Positions 24,399-34,600 of a stretch of 64,000 bases of DNA are shown one piece after another. The stretch is from Actinomyces culturomici. GTDB taxonomy: Bacteria; Actinomycetota; Actinomycetes; Actinomycetales; Actinomycetaceae. The position numbers were made by a program, and so were the translations under genes. Position 1 is the stretch's first letter, and every line of letters starts with the position of its first letter. The notes beneath the pieces were generated by a model. It was given only the letters and a program-made list of their open reading frames with translations. It was not told the origin of the DNA and did no database searches. Location: contig NZ_LS991316.1 in assembly GCF_900499005.1 (NCBI RefSeq), positions 586,064 through 650,063 on the forward strand. The letters are read 5' to 3'.

Positions 24399-25495
24399 AG
24401 CCGCCCGCCCCGCGGCGCCCCTCCGCCCCCGAACCCGATCGACGAGGGCGGAGCGCGCGCGCCGACACGGCGGGGAACTCGGGCGCCGGGTCGGCGGGGT
24501 CTTCTCGCGGATCCGGCGGATCCGTCGCCCGCGCCGCGAATTCCGAGTCCGAAACCCCGGTCGCAGGCACCCGAGGCGCCCGAGCCGCGTCCTCGTCGCC
24601 CGAGACCCCGCTGGCCGGAGAGCCCGCGCCGAACGGCCGGGGACGACGGACCGGCCCTCTGCGCCCGCCGTCCCCCGTCCGGCCCGGCCGCGGCGCGCGC
24701 GCAGAGCTCTCCCGACCCGTCGGCCAGGCGGACGCCGCGTCGATCCTCGGGTCGCGCGACGCCGCGCCCGCGACGGACTTCGCCGCCCGCCGCGCCGAGA
24801 GGGACCGCGCGAAGCGCGCCTTCTACGCGCGCACCGGATTCATCGTCGTCGCGGGCATCGCCCTCGTCGCCGCGATCGTCTGGGCGCTCCTCTTCTCGCC
24901 GCTCCTCGCGCTCGACGCGAACCGGATCACGGTGACGGGCGCGCAGGACGGCGTCATCTCGGCCTCCGAAGCGACCGCCGCGGCGACGCCCTACGTGGGA
25001 ACCCCGCTCCCACGCGTCCCGACCTCGTCGATCGCGGCCGCGATCGAGAAGAATCCCGTGGTCGCCGGCGCGGCGGTGACGCGACGCTGGCCCGCGGGCC
25101 TCGGAATCGCGCTCACGCTGCGGGAGGCGGCGATGGTGGAGGGCTCCCAGGGCGCCTACCGACTCGTCGACTCCGGCGGCGTCGCGTTCCGGACCGTCGC
25201 CGAACTGCCCGACGGGCTGCCCGTCGTCTCCCTCCCCGCGGAGGAGGGGAGGGCCGAAGCCGCGGCCGACGCCCTCGCGGTCTGGAACGCGCTCGGCAAG
25301 GTCCTCCAGCCGCAGGTCGCGCTCGTGAGCGCGGACGGGAAGACCCTCACGCTCTCGTTGACGAACGGCGCGACCGTCAAGTGGGGGACGAACGAGGACT
25401 CCGCCCTCAAGGCGAAGGTCCTCGAGGTGCTCGTCGCCCAGCGCGGCGCCTCCGTCTACGACGTGTCCGCGCCAGCGCACCCCGTGACGTCCTGA
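24395..25495 (+). CDS. ftsQ: Division protein FtsQ/DivIB
   Basis: A 366-aa bitopic protein. The first ~145 residues are cytoplasmic, Pro/Gly/Ser/Arg-rich and probably disordered; one membrane segment follows at about 148-172 ([19 protein letters not shown]), then a POTRA domain ([15 protein letters not shown] ... [32 protein letters not shown]) and the beta domain. FtsQ scaffolds FtsB/FtsL. The long tail is larger than the E. coli one but usual in actinobacteria. A GATCGACGAGG-like stretch at 24437-24457 is read here in another frame ([10 protein letters not shown]). GTG start overlapping murC. Confidence 0.88.
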   Translation: MKPPAPRRPSAPEPDRRGRSARADTAGNSGAGSAGSSRGSGGSVARAANSESETPVAGTRGARAASSSPETPLAGEPAPNGRGRRTGPLRPPSPVRPGRGARAELSRPVGQADAASILGSRDAAPATDFAARRAERDRAKRAFYARTGFIVVAGIALVAAIVWALLFSPLLALDANRITVTGAQDGVISASEATAAATPYVGTPLPRVPTSSIAAAIEKNPVVAGAAVTRRWPAGLGIALTLREAAMVEGSQGAYRLVDSGGVAFRTVAELPDGLPVVSLPAEEGRAEAAADALAVWNALGKVLQPQVALVSADGKTLTLSLTNGATVKWGTNEDSALKAKVLEVLVAQRGASVYDVSAPAHPVTS

Positions 25496-25521
25496 CGCGC
25501 GCGACACGCCCGCGTGTCCCC

Positions 25522-25550
25522 TTGAAGGAGGGCCGGACCCTCCCTACCTT
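25522..25550 (+). promoter_or_regulatory. Candidate ftsZ promoter
   Basis: TTGAAG (25522-25527) and TACCTT (25545-25550) are separated by 17 bp, close to the housekeeping sigma pattern. Transcription would start about 25557, giving a leader of roughly 70 nt before ftsZ. Confidence 0.55.
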
Positions 25551-25626
25551 TCTCCCGGACACGAGCAGGGAGAAGGTCAACCTTCAACCTGAGGGTGAAG
25601 GATCTTTTCGCAAGGGAGACGAATCA

Positions 25627-26892
25627 ATGGCGGCACCGCAGAACCACCTCGCAGTGATCAAGGTCGTCGGCGTCGGCGGCGGCGGCGTCAACGCCGTCAA
25701 CCGGATGATCGAAGTCGGCCTCAAGGGCGTCGAGTTCATCGCCGTCAACACTGACGCCCAGGCGCTCCTCATGTCCGACGCCGAGACGAAGCTCGACATC
25801 GGCCGCGACCTCACCCACGGGCTCGGAGCGGGCGCCGACCCGAACGTCGGCCGCCAGGCCGCAGAGGACCACGTCGACGAGATCACCGAGTCCCTCGAGG
25901 GCGCCGACATGGTCTTCGTCACCGCCGGCGAGGGCGGCGGCACCGGCACGGGCGCCGCTCCCGTCGTCGCGCGCATCGCCCGCGAGGGCGGGGCCCTCAC
26001 GGTCGGCGTCGTCACACGCCCCTTCTCCTTCGAGGGCAACCGCCGCGCCGCCCAGGCCGAGACCGGCGTCGAGAACCTCCGCGACGAGGTCGATACCCTC
26101 ATCGTCATCCCCAACGACCGCCTCCTCGAGATCTCGGACGCGAACATCTCGGTCCTCGACGCGTTCCGCGCCGCCGACCAGGTTCTCCTCTCCGGCGTCC
26201 AGGGCATCACCGAGCTCATCACCACCCCCGGCCTCATCAACGTCGACTTCAACGACGTGAAGTCCGTGATGAAGGACGCGGGCTCGGCCCTCATGGGCAT
26301 CGGCGCCGCCACCGGCGAGGACCGCGCGCTCCGCGCCGTCGAGACGGCGATCTCCTCGCCGCTGCTCGAGGCCTCGATCGACGGCGCCCACGGCGTCCTC
26401 ATGTTCTTCCAGGGCGGCTCGAACCTCGGGCTCCAGGAGATCTTCCAGTCCTCGCAGCTCGTCCGCGAGGCGGCGCACCCGGAGGCGAACATCATCTTCG
26501 GCAACGTCATCGACGACGCGCTCGGCGACGAGATCCGCGTGACGATTATCGCCGCCGGCTTCGACGAGGCCGCCGAGGAGGCCGCGATGGCCGCCTGGCA
26601 GAACACCGCCCAGGCCCCGTCCGCCCAGGCGCCCGCTCCGGCTCCGGCCGCGGCGCCCGCTCCGGCTCCGGCCGCGCCCGCGCAGCGCACGCTCGGCGAG
26701 GTCCCCTCGGTCCGCCCGCAGCACCGCGCCGTCGTCGACGTCCCGACCCGCACCGGCGCGATCCCGCTCGCGACCCAGCGCCCGGTCCGCGAGCCCGAGC
26801 GCAACGAGGACCAGTCGCTCGAGGTCCCGCGGATCTTCGACGAGGAGTCGGAGAAGCCGTCCGACCTCGACATCCCGGACTTCCTCCGCTGA
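25627..26892 (+). CDS. ftsZ: Cell division protein FtsZ
   Basis: A 421-aa tubulin-like GTPase forming the Z ring. Visible: [29 protein letters not shown], the signature [15 protein letters not shown] near 104, [17 protein letters not shown] with the T7 synergy loop. A ~85-residue Ala/Pro linker ([16 protein letters not shown]) leads to the C-terminal peptide DLDIPDFLR, the binding site for SepF and FtsW-type partners. The ATG at 25627 follows AAGGGAGA; upstream in-frame GTGs would lie before the promoter. It ends 4 nt before pgeF. Confidence 0.97.
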   Translation: MAAPQNHLAVIKVVGVGGGGVNAVNRMIEVGLKGVEFIAVNTDAQALLMSDAETKLDIGRDLTHGLGAGADPNVGRQAAEDHVDEITESLEGADMVFVTAGEGGGTGTGAAPVVARIAREGGALTVGVVTRPFSFEGNRRAAQAETGVENLRDEVDTLIVIPNDRLLEISDANISVLDAFRAADQVLLSGVQGITELITTPGLINVDFNDVKSVMKDAGSALMGIGAATGEDRALRAVETAISSPLLEASIDGAHGVLMFFQGGSNLGLQEIFQSSQLVREAAHPEANIIFGNVIDDALGDEIRVTIIAAGFDEAAEEAAMAAWQNTAQAPSAQAPAPAPAAAPAPAPAAPAQRTLGEVPSVRPQHRAVVDVPTRTGAIPLATQRPVREPERNEDQSLEVPRIFDEESEKPSDLDIPDFLR

Positions 26893-26896
26893 TTCT

Positions 26897-27658
26897 GTGA
26901 GCACCGGACTCCTCGGCGCCCCGATCCGCCTCGTCGAGGCGGGCCGGGGCGCCGACCCCTTGCGGGGCAACATCGCCCACCACGTCGGCGACGACCCCGC
27001 GGCGGTCCTCGAGCGCCGCCGCTCCCTCGCGTCCGCACTCGGGCGGCCGATCCTCTGGATGAACCAGACCCACTCGTCGGTCGTCGCCCTCGCCTCGAAG
27101 GGGCCGAGCGGCCCGATCGCCGACGTCGACGGGGTCCCTCGCGCCCTCGACCTCGTCGATCCCCTCGCGCACGTCGACGCCGACGGCCTCGTCGTCGACG
27201 CGCGCGACTGGGAGGGGGCGCCGGCCGTCGCCGTGATGACGGCCGACTGCCTGCCGGTCCTGCTCGCGGGAGCGGACGGGCGGATCGTCGCCGCCGTCCA
27301 CGCCGGGCGCCGGGGGCTCTTCGACTCGATCCTCACGGCCGCCGTCGAGCGGATCCGCGCCCTCGACGCCGCCTCGCCGATCGAGGCCTACATCGGACCC
27401 GCGATCTGCGGGCGCTGCTACGAGGTGCCCGGCTCCATGCGCGACGAGTGCGGCGCGGCGCGCCCGGAGTCCCCGTCGACGACCTCCTGGGGAACGCCCG
27501 CCCTCGACCTCGTGAGGGCCGCGGAGGCGGAACTGCTGGGCGCCGGCTGCTCCGCCGTGCGCCTCGACGGCCGCTGCACGCTCGAGGACGCCGCGCTCCA
27601 CTCCTACCGTCGCGACCCCCACTGCGGGAGGAACGCGGCGATCATCGCGCCGCGCTGA
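26897..27658 (+). CDS. pgeF: PgeF/YfiH-family multicopper-oxidase-fold protein (purine nucleosidase-phosphorylase-like)
   Basis: A 253-aa protein with the Cys/His active-site set of the family: MNQTHSSVV (His), VMTADCLPVLLA (Cys), VAAVHAGRRGL (His) and IGPAICGRCYEVP. Family members (YlmD/YfiH/LACC1) act on nucleosides or on misprocessed muropeptides (PgeF corrects L-Ser-containing precursors). The place between ftsZ and sepF is conserved in Gram-positives and favours a cell-wall quality-control role. Start is GTG 4 nt after the ftsZ stop. Which reaction is physiological cannot be told. Confidence 0.88.
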   Translation: MSTGLLGAPIRLVEAGRGADPLRGNIAHHVGDDPAAVLERRRSLASALGRPILWMNQTHSSVVALASKGPSGPIADVDGVPRALDLVDPLAHVDADGLVVDARDWEGAPAVAVMTADCLPVLLAGADGRIVAAVHAGRRGLFDSILTAAVERIRALDAASPIEAYIGPAICGRCYEVPGSMRDECGAARPESPSTTSWGTPALDLVRAAEAELLGAGCSAVRLDGRCTLEDAALHSYRRDPHCGRNAAIIAPR

Positions 27659-27763
27659 CGATCGCGGAGGATCGACTCGCGACATGCCGACGCGCCTGCG
27701 CGTCAGCGCCCGCGGCCCGCACTACCTTGGGCGAAGCCGATCCCGGGTGGAGGAGTGGAGACA

Positions 27764-28246
27764 ATGGGCGAGACGTTCGGCGCGAGGGCGCGCAAGTTCA
27801 TGGGCTGGTACTCGGCGGAGGACGCCGTCGAGGACCAGGAGCAGTTCGAGGAGTTCGAGGAGATCGCTCCCGTGACCGAGATCGCCCCCGTCGAGCGCCC
27901 CTTCACCGCGCCGCTCCACCGCGAGGTCCGCGAGACGCGCGAGGTCCGCGAGGTCGAGCACGCCGCCGACCTCTCACGCATCGTCACCGTCCACCCGTCC
28001 GCGTACTCCGACGCCGTGACGATCGGCGAGGCCTTCCGCTCCGGCACCCCCGTCATCATCAACCTCTCCGACATGGCCGAGGACGACGCCCGTCGCCTCG
28101 TCGACTTCGCCGCCGGCCTCACCTTCGGCCTCCACGGGGTCATCGAGCGCGTGACGAACCGCGTCTTCCTCCTTTCGCCGCGCACCGTCGAGGTCACCGG
28201 CGACATCGCCGGCTCGCGCCGCGGCTCGCTCTTCAACCAGGGCTGA
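27764..28246 (+). CDS. sepF: Cell division protein SepF
   Basis: A 160-aa protein: N-terminal amphipathic membrane helix ([16 protein letters not shown]), an acidic linker ([15 protein letters not shown] with several EVRE repeats) and a C-terminal SepF domain ([52 protein letters not shown]). SepF tethers FtsZ to the membrane and is essential where FtsA is absent; no ftsA is present in this cluster. The ATG at 27764 follows GGAGGAG; an in-frame GTG lies three codons earlier. A TACCTT box at 27723-27728 may be its own -10. Confidence 0.94.
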   Translation: MGETFGARARKFMGWYSAEDAVEDQEQFEEFEEIAPVTEIAPVERPFTAPLHREVRETREVREVEHAADLSRIVTVHPSAYSDAVTIGEAFRSGTPVIINLSDMAEDDARRLVDFAAGLTFGLHGVIERVTNRVFLLSPRTVEVTGDIAGSRRGSLFNQG

Positions 28247-28250
28247 CGAC

Positions 28251-28553
28251 GTGCTCGGATTCCTCGGCTGGGCGATCTACACGCTCGCGAGCCTCTACCT
28301 GCTCGTGATGTTCGTGCGGATGATCCTCGACTGGATTCGATTCCTCATCCCCGGCTTCGCCCCGAAGGGCGTCGTGGTCGTCATCGCGAACGTCGTCTAC
28401 GCGCTCACCGATCCGCCGATCAAGGCGCTGCGGCGGAGGATCCCGCCGCTGCGCATCGGCGGGGGAGTGGCGCTCGACGTCGGCTTCATGATCGTCTTCA
28501 TCGCGGTGATCATTCTCCAGAGGATCGGGATCCTCCTCCACGCGATCGGGTGA
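28251..28553 (+). CDS. YggT-family membrane protein
   Basis: A 100-aa protein with two membrane segments (about 4-26 and 73-95) around a cytoplasmic PP-IKALRRRIPPLRIGGG loop, the YggT (DUF552-adjacent) signature. Homologues sit between sepF and divIVA in most actinobacteria and cyanobacteria and affect wall growth or chloroplast nucleoids; the molecular role is unknown. Start GTG 4 nt after sepF. Confidence 0.92.
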   Translation: MLGFLGWAIYTLASLYLLVMFVRMILDWIRFLIPGFAPKGVVVVIANVVYALTDPPIKALRRRIPPLRIGGGVALDVGFMIVFIAVIILQRIGILLHAIG

Positions 28554-28656
28554 ATCCGTTCATCTCCTTCGCGCGCAGTGCGTTTCCCGTGATCGGATGG
28601 CGACGACGGCGTGGATTTCCTGTGGTCATTGGTGTGCTTGTGACAATCGGGTCGGT

Positions 28657-28662
28657 TATGAT
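28657..28662 (+). promoter_or_regulatory. Possible -10 box of wag31
   Basis: TATGAT is a good -10 match in a locally AT-richer stretch about 100 nt before the wag31 start, but no convincing -35 lies at the right distance. The 28554-28762 gap shows no gene. Confidence 0.35.
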
Positions 28663-28762
28663 GACCTCGATGTGTCAATGAACGGTCGTTCGCGGCCGCT
28701 CGGATGCGCGACCGACCTCATGGGGAGGACCCGCATCGATCCCCATACCGAGAGGCGAGAAC

Positions 28763-29428
28763 ATGGCCCTGCTCACCACTGAGGACGTCCTGAACAAGAA
28801 GTTCCAGTACGTCAAGTTCCGCGAGGGATACGACCAGGTCGAGGTCGACGAGTTCCTCGACGAGGTCGTCTCGACGATCTACTCCCTCAACGTCGAGAAC
28901 CAGGACCTCAAGGAGAAGCTCGAGGCCGCCGAGCGCCGCATCGCCGAGCTCTCGAGCGGCGCCGAGGCCCCCGTCGAAGCGGCTCCGGCCGAGGAACCGG
29001 TCGTCGAGGAGGCTCCGGCCGAGGAGCCCGTCGTCGAGGAGGCGCCCGCCGAAGAGCCCGTCGTCGAGGCCCCCGCCGAGGAGGCCCCCGTGGCCGCCGT
29101 CGCCGCGCCCGCCGCCCAGGTCGTTCCCGAGCCCGCCCAGTCCGCGACCTCGATGCTCGCCCTCGCCCAGCGGGTCCACGACGAGTACGTCCGCGACGGC
29201 AAGGAGGAGTCCGAGCGGATCATCGCCGAGGCCCGCGCCAAGGGCGACGAGATCGTCGCCGACGCGCAGAACCAGCACGAGACGATCCTCGCGCAGCTCG
29301 ATCAGCAGCGCGGCTTCCTCGAGACGAAGATCAACGAGCTCCGCACCTTCGAGTCCGAGTACCGCTCGAACCTCCGCGGCCACCTCGAGAACCTCCTCTC
29401 CGAGGTCAACGCCGGCGCCGAGGAGTGA
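28763..29428 (+). CDS. wag31: Polar growth/septum protein DivIVA (Wag31)
   Basis: A 221-aa coiled-coil protein. The N-terminal DivIVA domain is TTEDVLNKKFQYVKFREGYDQVEVDEFLDEV (residues 5-35); a first coiled coil follows, then a linker with three near-identical 10-residue repeats of APAEEPVVEE type (DNA 28982-29068), and a C-terminal coiled coil. Wag31 marks curved membrane and directs polar wall growth. It ends the division cluster and is followed by a strong hairpin. Confidence 0.95.
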   Translation: MALLTTEDVLNKKFQYVKFREGYDQVEVDEFLDEVVSTIYSLNVENQDLKEKLEAAERRIAELSSGAEAPVEAAPAEEPVVEEAPAEEPVVEEAPAEEPVVEAPAEEAPVAAVAAPAAQVVPEPAQSATSMLALAQRVHDEYVRDGKEESERIIAEARAKGDEIVADAQNQHETILAQLDQQRGFLETKINELRTFESEYRSNLRGHLENLLSEVNAGAEE

Positions 29429-29446
29429 CGGCCCTTATTCATCGCT

Positions 29447-29479
29447 GATGGCGGCGGCGCCCCTGGCGCCGCCGCCATC
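29447..29479 (+). terminator. Strong hairpin between wag31 and lspA
   Basis: GATGGCGGCGGCGCC (29447-29461) pairs perfectly over 15 bp with 29465-29479 around a 3-nt loop. There is no T-run, and the lspA ribosome site begins 8 nt downstream, so it may end transcription by another route or act as a barrier just before lspA. Confidence 0.7.
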
Positions 29480-29499
29480 GCCATGCCGGAAGGACATTC

Positions 29500-30030
29500 A
29501 TGGGGAGCACGACGACGCGCGGCGGATCCGCCCTCAGGACCCGACTCCTCGTCGCGGGCGCAGTCGCCCTCGCCGGGGTCGCCACCGACCAGGCGACGAA
29601 GCTATGGGCTCTCGCCTCGCTCGAGGAGGGCAGGCCGATCACGCTCATCGGATCGCTCCTCACCCTTCAACTCACCCGCAACTCCGGTGCGGCGTTCTCG
29701 CTCGGAGCCTCCTCGACGTGGATCTTCACCGTCCTCGCCGTCGTCATCGTCGCCGCCCTCGTCTACGGGCTCTGGAGGATCTCGTCGGCCGGGACCGCCG
29801 CAGCGATGGGCCTCCTCATTGGCGGGGCTCTTGGCAACCTCATCGATCGACTCGTTCAGCCGCCAGCCTTTGGCCACGGCCACGTCGTTGACTTCCTCAA
29901 CTACAACGGCTTCTTCGTCGGCAATGTCGCCGACATCTGGATCGTCGTTGCGGCGATCTGGCTCGCCTTCGCAATGACCCGCGAGATCCCGGACTCCGAG
30001 GAGTCGGCCGGCGCTCGGGCGGACCGATGA
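29500..30030 (+). CDS. lspA: Prolipoprotein signal peptidase
   Basis: A 176-aa aspartic protease with four membrane spans that removes lipoprotein signal peptides. Visible: the first-span motif [28 protein letters not shown] with one catalytic Asp and [10 protein letters not shown] with the other, [12 protein letters not shown] between. The ATG at 29500 follows GGAAGGA. It overlaps rluD by 4 nt, a pairing common in bacteria. Confidence 0.95.
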   Translation: MGSTTTRGGSALRTRLLVAGAVALAGVATDQATKLWALASLEEGRPITLIGSLLTLQLTRNSGAAFSLGASSTWIFTVLAVVIVAALVYGLWRISSAGTAAAMGLLIGGALGNLIDRLVQPPAFGHGHVVDFLNYNGFFVGNVADIWIVVAAIWLAFAMTREIPDSEESAGARADR

Positions 30031-30944
30031 AAGGCTCTCGTCTCCTCCCGGTACCCGACGCCCTCGTCGGCGAGCGGGTCGACGCCGCTCTCGCGCGGAT
30101 GCTCGGACTCTCGCGCGCCCAGTGCGCCTCCCTCGTCGAGGACGGGCTCGTCCTCGTCAACGGCGTCGCCCCCTCGAAGTCGACGCGACTGACCGCGATG
30201 GACCTCATCGAGGCGACGATCCCCGAGCCGGACGACGCCCCGCCCCCCGTCACGGGGATGGACATCCTCTACGACGACGAGGACATCGTCGTCGTCGACA
30301 AGCCCGTCGGCGTCGCCGCTCACACGGGGCCCGGCTGGAGCGGGCCGACCGTCCTCGGGAACCTCGAAGCAGCCGGATACCGGATCACGACCTACGGTCC
30401 GCCCGAACGCCAGGGGATCGTCCACCGGCTCGACGTCGGCACCTCCGGCGCGATGATGGTCGCGAAGTCCGAGCTCGCCTACTCGGTGATGAAGCGCGCC
30501 TTCAAGGAGCGCACGGTGACGAAGATCTACCACGCCGTCGTCGCCGGGCACATGGATCCTCCTTCGGGCACGATCGACGCGCCGATCGGCCGTCACCCCT
30601 CGCGCGAGTGGCGCATGGCCGTCATCGACGGCGGCAAGCGGGCGGTCACCCACTACGACGAGCTCGAACTCATGGCGGGCGCCTCCCTCCTCGAGGTCCA
30701 TCTCGAAACGGGCCGCACCCACCAGATCCGCGTTCACATGGCCGCAGTCGGCCACCCGTGCGTCGGCGACGTCTTCTACGGCGCCGACCGGACGGTCGCG
30801 AAGCGCCTCGGCCTCGAGCGCCAGTGGCTCCACGCCGTCGAGCTCTCCTTCGCGCACCCGCGCACCGGAATGCCGACGACGGTCCGCTCGCCGTACCCGG
30901 CCGACCTCCAGCGCGCCCTCGACATCCTCCGCGACCCTGCATGA
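30027..30944 (+). CDS. rluD: RluA-family 23S rRNA pseudouridine synthase (RluD-like)
   Basis: A 305-aa enzyme with an N-terminal S4 RNA-binding domain ([31 protein letters not shown]) and a pseudouridine synthase domain; the catalytic Asp is in [18 protein letters not shown] and the family motif [16 protein letters not shown] is present. By homology it modifies helix 69 of 23S rRNA. It overlaps lspA and the GNAT gene by 4 nt each, forming a three-gene unit. Confidence 0.92.
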   Translation: MKGSRLLPVPDALVGERVDAALARMLGLSRAQCASLVEDGLVLVNGVAPSKSTRLTAMDLIEATIPEPDDAPPPVTGMDILYDDEDIVVVDKPVGVAAHTGPGWSGPTVLGNLEAAGYRITTYGPPERQGIVHRLDVGTSGAMMVAKSELAYSVMKRAFKERTVTKIYHAVVAGHMDPPSGTIDAPIGRHPSREWRMAVIDGGKRAVTHYDELELMAGASLLEVHLETGRTHQIRVHMAAVGHPCVGDVFYGADRTVAKRLGLERQWLHAVELSFAHPRTGMPTTVRSPYPADLQRALDILRDPA

Positions 30945-31396
30945 GCGTCCCGTCCGCGCCGGCGGGGCCCGCCTCCGCGCCGCTGCTCGTCTCCGGGCCC
31001 GTTCGGGTCGATCTCGCGGCGTCCGACGCCGACCGTCTCGAGGGCATCGCGATCCGCCACGAGGTCTTCGTCCGCGAGCAGGGCGTCCCCGTCGTCCTCG
31101 AGATCGATGCGCGCGACCAGGATCCCGCCGTCGTTCACCTCCTCGCGCGCAGGATCGACGAGGCCGGGGCCGTGCGCTCCGCGCCCGGGGATCCGGGGGA
31201 GGGGAGCGGCGCGGACGGCGCGTCCGGCGAGGCGCTCGGCACCGTCCGGATCATCCCCGATGGCGGTGGGCATTGGCACCTCGCGCGCCTCGCGGTGCGC
31301 CGCGAGGCGCGCGGACTCCGGGTCGGCGCCGCCCTTGTCGACGCCGGAATCCCGCACGTCGAGATGTCCCGTGAGGTCGAGGGCACGGCCGACTGA
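30941..31396 (+). CDS. GNAT-family N-acetyltransferase, apparently shortened
   Basis: A 151-aa protein starting ATG in overlap with rluD. The N-terminal part fits ElaA/GNAT proteins ([29 protein letters not shown]) and [27 protein letters not shown] leads to the acetyl-CoA loop. It then jumps from RVGAALV directly to [12 protein letters not shown], which in relatives lies about 40 residues later, so the last helix-strand part is missing without a frameshift. A ~28-residue insertion ([20 protein letters not shown]...) is encoded by a GATCGACGAGG element. Function is doubtful. Confidence 0.75.
   Translation: MSVPSAPAGPASAPLLVSGPVRVDLAASDADRLEGIAIRHEVFVREQGVPVVLEIDARDQDPAVVHLLARRIDEAGAVRSAPGDPGEGSGADGASGEALGTVRIIPDGGGHWHLARLAVRREARGLRVGAALVDAGIPHVEMSREVEGTAD
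31153..31177 (+). repeat. GATCGACGAGG element inside the GNAT gene
   Basis: 25 bp starting GATCGACGAGGCCGGGG are identical, in inverse orientation, to the two copies flanking dnaE (31576-31602, 35269-35295). In this frame it encodes IDEAGAVR. Confidence 0.7.
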
Positions 31397-31401
31397 TCGC
31401 C

Positions 31402-31502
31402 GAGATCCCCTCGACGCACGAAAGTAATGCTCTCGGCGGCCCCGCCGAGAGCATCACGTTGCTTCGCCGAAAGCATCACCTTGCCTCTTCGAGGGGATCT
31501 CC
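31402..31502. repeat. 22-bp repeat array A2: inverted double array
   Basis: An end block and one unit on the + strand (31402-31438) meet two units and an end block in the opposite orientation (units at 31447 and 31469, end block at 31491, 22-bp steps). The two halves pair at the centre as a perfect 13-bp stem (31427-31439 with 31442-31454), and the end blocks GAGATCCCCTCGA / TCGAGGGGATCTC are inverted copies. The RNA could fold into one long hairpin. It fills much of the GNAT-dnaE gap. Confidence 0.85.
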
Positions 31503-31575
31503 CCGCGGTCGGGAGGCGCTGCGCCCACGGCGCTCGGGCGCCCGCGAGCGACGGGATCGAGTGGCTCCCCTCCAC

Positions 31576-31602
31576 GGGCGCACGGCCCCGGCCTCGTCGA
31601 TC
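31576..31602 (-). repeat. GATCGACGAGG element upstream of dnaE
   Basis: 27 bp, ending CTCGTCGATC on the + strand, are identical to 35269-35295 on the other side of dnaE and in the same orientation. Confidence 0.75.
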
Positions 31603-31655
31603 GAGGAGGCCGACGAGAGGACGATCCGCGGATCGCCCGCGGGCGCGGCGCCGAC

Positions 31656-31661
31656 TAGGAT
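31656..31661 (+). promoter_or_regulatory. Probable -10 box of dnaE (leaderless)
   Basis: TAGGAT is followed after 7 nt by the ATG at 31669; no ribosome-binding site is visible. Confidence 0.55.
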
Positions 31662-31668
31662 CGAGCGC

Positions 31669-34600
31669 ATGGCCTCAGACTCCTTCGTCCACCTGCACAA
31701 CCACTCCGAGTACTCCATGCTCGACGGCGCCGCGAAGACGAAGGCGATGGCCGAGGAGGCCGCGCGCCTCGGACAGCCCGCGATCGGACTCACCGATCAT
31801 GGCTACCTCTTCGGCGCCTACGACTTCTACATGAACTGCCAGAAGGCGGGCGTCAAGCCGATCATCGGGCTCGAGGCCTACGTGACTCCGGGGACGAGCC
31901 GCTTCGACCGCCAGAAGGTCACCTGGGGCGAGCCCTGGCAGAAGAGCGACGACGTCTCCGCGTCCGGCTCCTACAACCACCTCACCCTCATCGCCTACTC
32001 GACCGAGGGGATGCACAACCTCTTCCGCCTCGGCTCCTACGCCTCGACCGAGGGGCAGTTCGGCAAATGGCCGCGCGCCGACAAGGAACTCCTCTCCCGC
32101 TACCACAAGGGACTCATCGTCTTCACCGGCTGTCCCTCGGGCGCCGTCCAGACCCGCCTGCGCCTCGGCCAGTGGGACGAGGCCGTCCGCGAGGCCGGGG
32201 AACTGCGCGAGATCTTCGGACCCGAGAACTTCTACGTCGAGGTCATGGACCACGGGATCGAGTTCGAGCGCCGGACGAGCAAGCAACTCCTCGAGCTCGC
32301 GAAGCTCATGAACGCGCCCCTCGTCGCGACCAACGACGCGCATTACGTGAAGAAGGAGGACCGGAAGATCCAGGACGCCCTCCTGTGCATCAACTCCGGT
32401 TCGCGCATCACCGACACCGACCGGTTCAAGTTCGACGGCGACGGCTACTACATCCGTCCGAGCGAGGAAATGCGCTCCATCTGGGCGGAGCTCCCGCAGG
32501 CCTGCGACTCCACCCTCGAGATCGCCGAGCGCTGCGAGGTCCACTTCACGACGACCGCCGAGGGCGCGAACTACATGCCCGATTTCCCCGTCCCCGAGGG
32601 CGAGGACAAGACCTCCTGGTTCCTCAAGGAAGTCGAGCGCGGCCTCAACTACCGATTCCCCGCGGGCATCCCCGACGACGTCCGCAAGCAGGCGGAGTAC
32701 GAGGAGGACGTCATCATCAAGATGGGCTTCCCCGGCTACTTCCTCACCGTCGCCGACTACATCCAGTGGGCGAAGGGCCAGGGCATCCGCGTCGGTCCGG
32801 GCCGCGGCTCCGGCGCCGGCTCCATGGTCGCCTACGCCATGCGGATCACCGAGCTCAACCCCCTCGAGCACGGCCTCATCTTCGAGCGTTTCCTCAACCC
32901 CGAGCGCATCTCGATGCCCGACTTCGACGTCGACTTCGACGAGCGCAGGCGCGACGAGGTCATCGCCTACGTCAAGCGCAAGTACGGCGAGGACCGGATC
33001 TCCCAGGTCGTCACCTACGGCACCATCAAGACGAAGCAGGCCCTCAAGGACTCCGCGCGCATCCTCGGACAGGACTTCAAGGTCGGCGAGCAGCTCACCA
33101 AAGCCCTCCCGCCGGGCGTCCAAGGCAAGGACATCCCCGTTCACGGCATCTTCGACCAGAGTCACCCCCGCTACGCGGAGGCGACGGAGTTCCGCAAGTT
33201 CTACGACGAGCACCCCGAGCTCCACGAGACCGTCGACTACGCCCTCGGCCTTGAGGGACTTACGCGCCAGTGGGGCGTCCACGCGTGCGCCGTCATCATG
33301 AGCAGCCACACGCTCACCGACATCATCCCCATTATGAAGCGCCCCCAGGACGGCGCGATCATCACGCAGTTCGACTACCCGACCTGCGAGACGCTCGGCC
33401 TGCTGAAGATGGACTTCCTCGGCCTGCGCAACCTCACCGTCCTCTCCGACGCCCTCGAGAACATCGCCCTCAACGGGAAGCCCGACCCCGACCTCGAGCA
33501 CCTCTCCTTCGACGACCGGCCGACCTACGAGCTCCTCTCGCGCGGCGACACGCTCGGCGTCTTCCAGCTCGACGGCGGCGGCATGCGCGACCTCCTCAAG
33601 CTCATGAAGCCCGACAACTTCGAGGACATCTCCGCCGTCGGCGCCCTCTACCGTCCGGGTCCGATGGGCGCGAACTCCCACACGAACTACGCGCTGCGCA
33701 AGAACGGGCGCCAGGAGATCACCCCGATCCACCCCGAGCTCGCCGAGCCCCTCGAATCGATCCTCGGCACGACCTACGGCCTGATCGTCTATCAGGAGCA
33801 GGTCATGCAGATCGCCCAGAAACTCGCGGGCTACACGCTCGGGCAGGCGGACATCCTCCGCAAGGCGATGGGCAAGAAGAAGCCGGAGGTCCTCGCCAAG
33901 CAGTTCGAGGCCTTCCAGGCGGGCATGCTGAACAACGGCTACTCGAAGGAGTCGATCCAGGCCCTCTGGGACATCGTCGTCCCCTTCTCCGCGTACGCCT
34001 TCAACAAGGCGCACTCGGCCGCTTACGGCCTCGTCTCCTACTGGACGGCGTTCCTCAAGGCGAACTTCCCGACGGAGTACATGGCGGCCCTCCTCACCTC
34101 GACGAAGGACAACAAGGACAAGCGCGCCCTCTACCTCGCCGAGACGCGCCACATGAACATCACCGTCCTCCCGCCCGACGTCAACGCGTCGCGCGGCAAC
34201 TTCGCCCCTGACGGCGAGCAGATCCGCTTCGGCCTGTCCTCGATCCAGAACGTCGGCGCGAACGTCGTCGACGCGATCGTCGAGGCCCGCGAGGAGAAGG
34301 GGAAGTTCACCTCCTTCCAGGACTTCCTCGACAAGGTCCCGCAGGTCGTCTGCAACAAGCGGACCGTCCAGTCGCTCATCCGCGCCGGCGCGTTCGACTC
34401 GATGGGGCACACCCGTCGCGCCCTCCTCGCCCGCTGCGACGAGGCCGTCGACGCCGTCATCGACGTCAAGAGGAACGAGGCCGTCGGGCAGTTCGACCTC
34501 TTCGGCGGACTCGCGATGGACGAGGGCGGGGCCGGCGCCGGATTGGCCATCGACATCCCCGACATCCCCGAATTCGACCGCAAGTCGAAGCTCGCCCAGG

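Noticed and set aside
24437-24457. GATCGACGAGGGCGGAGC in ftsQ as an in-frame IDEGG insertion
   Set aside because: The core matches but the reading frame differs (DRRGRS), and the region is low-complexity; left as uncertain.
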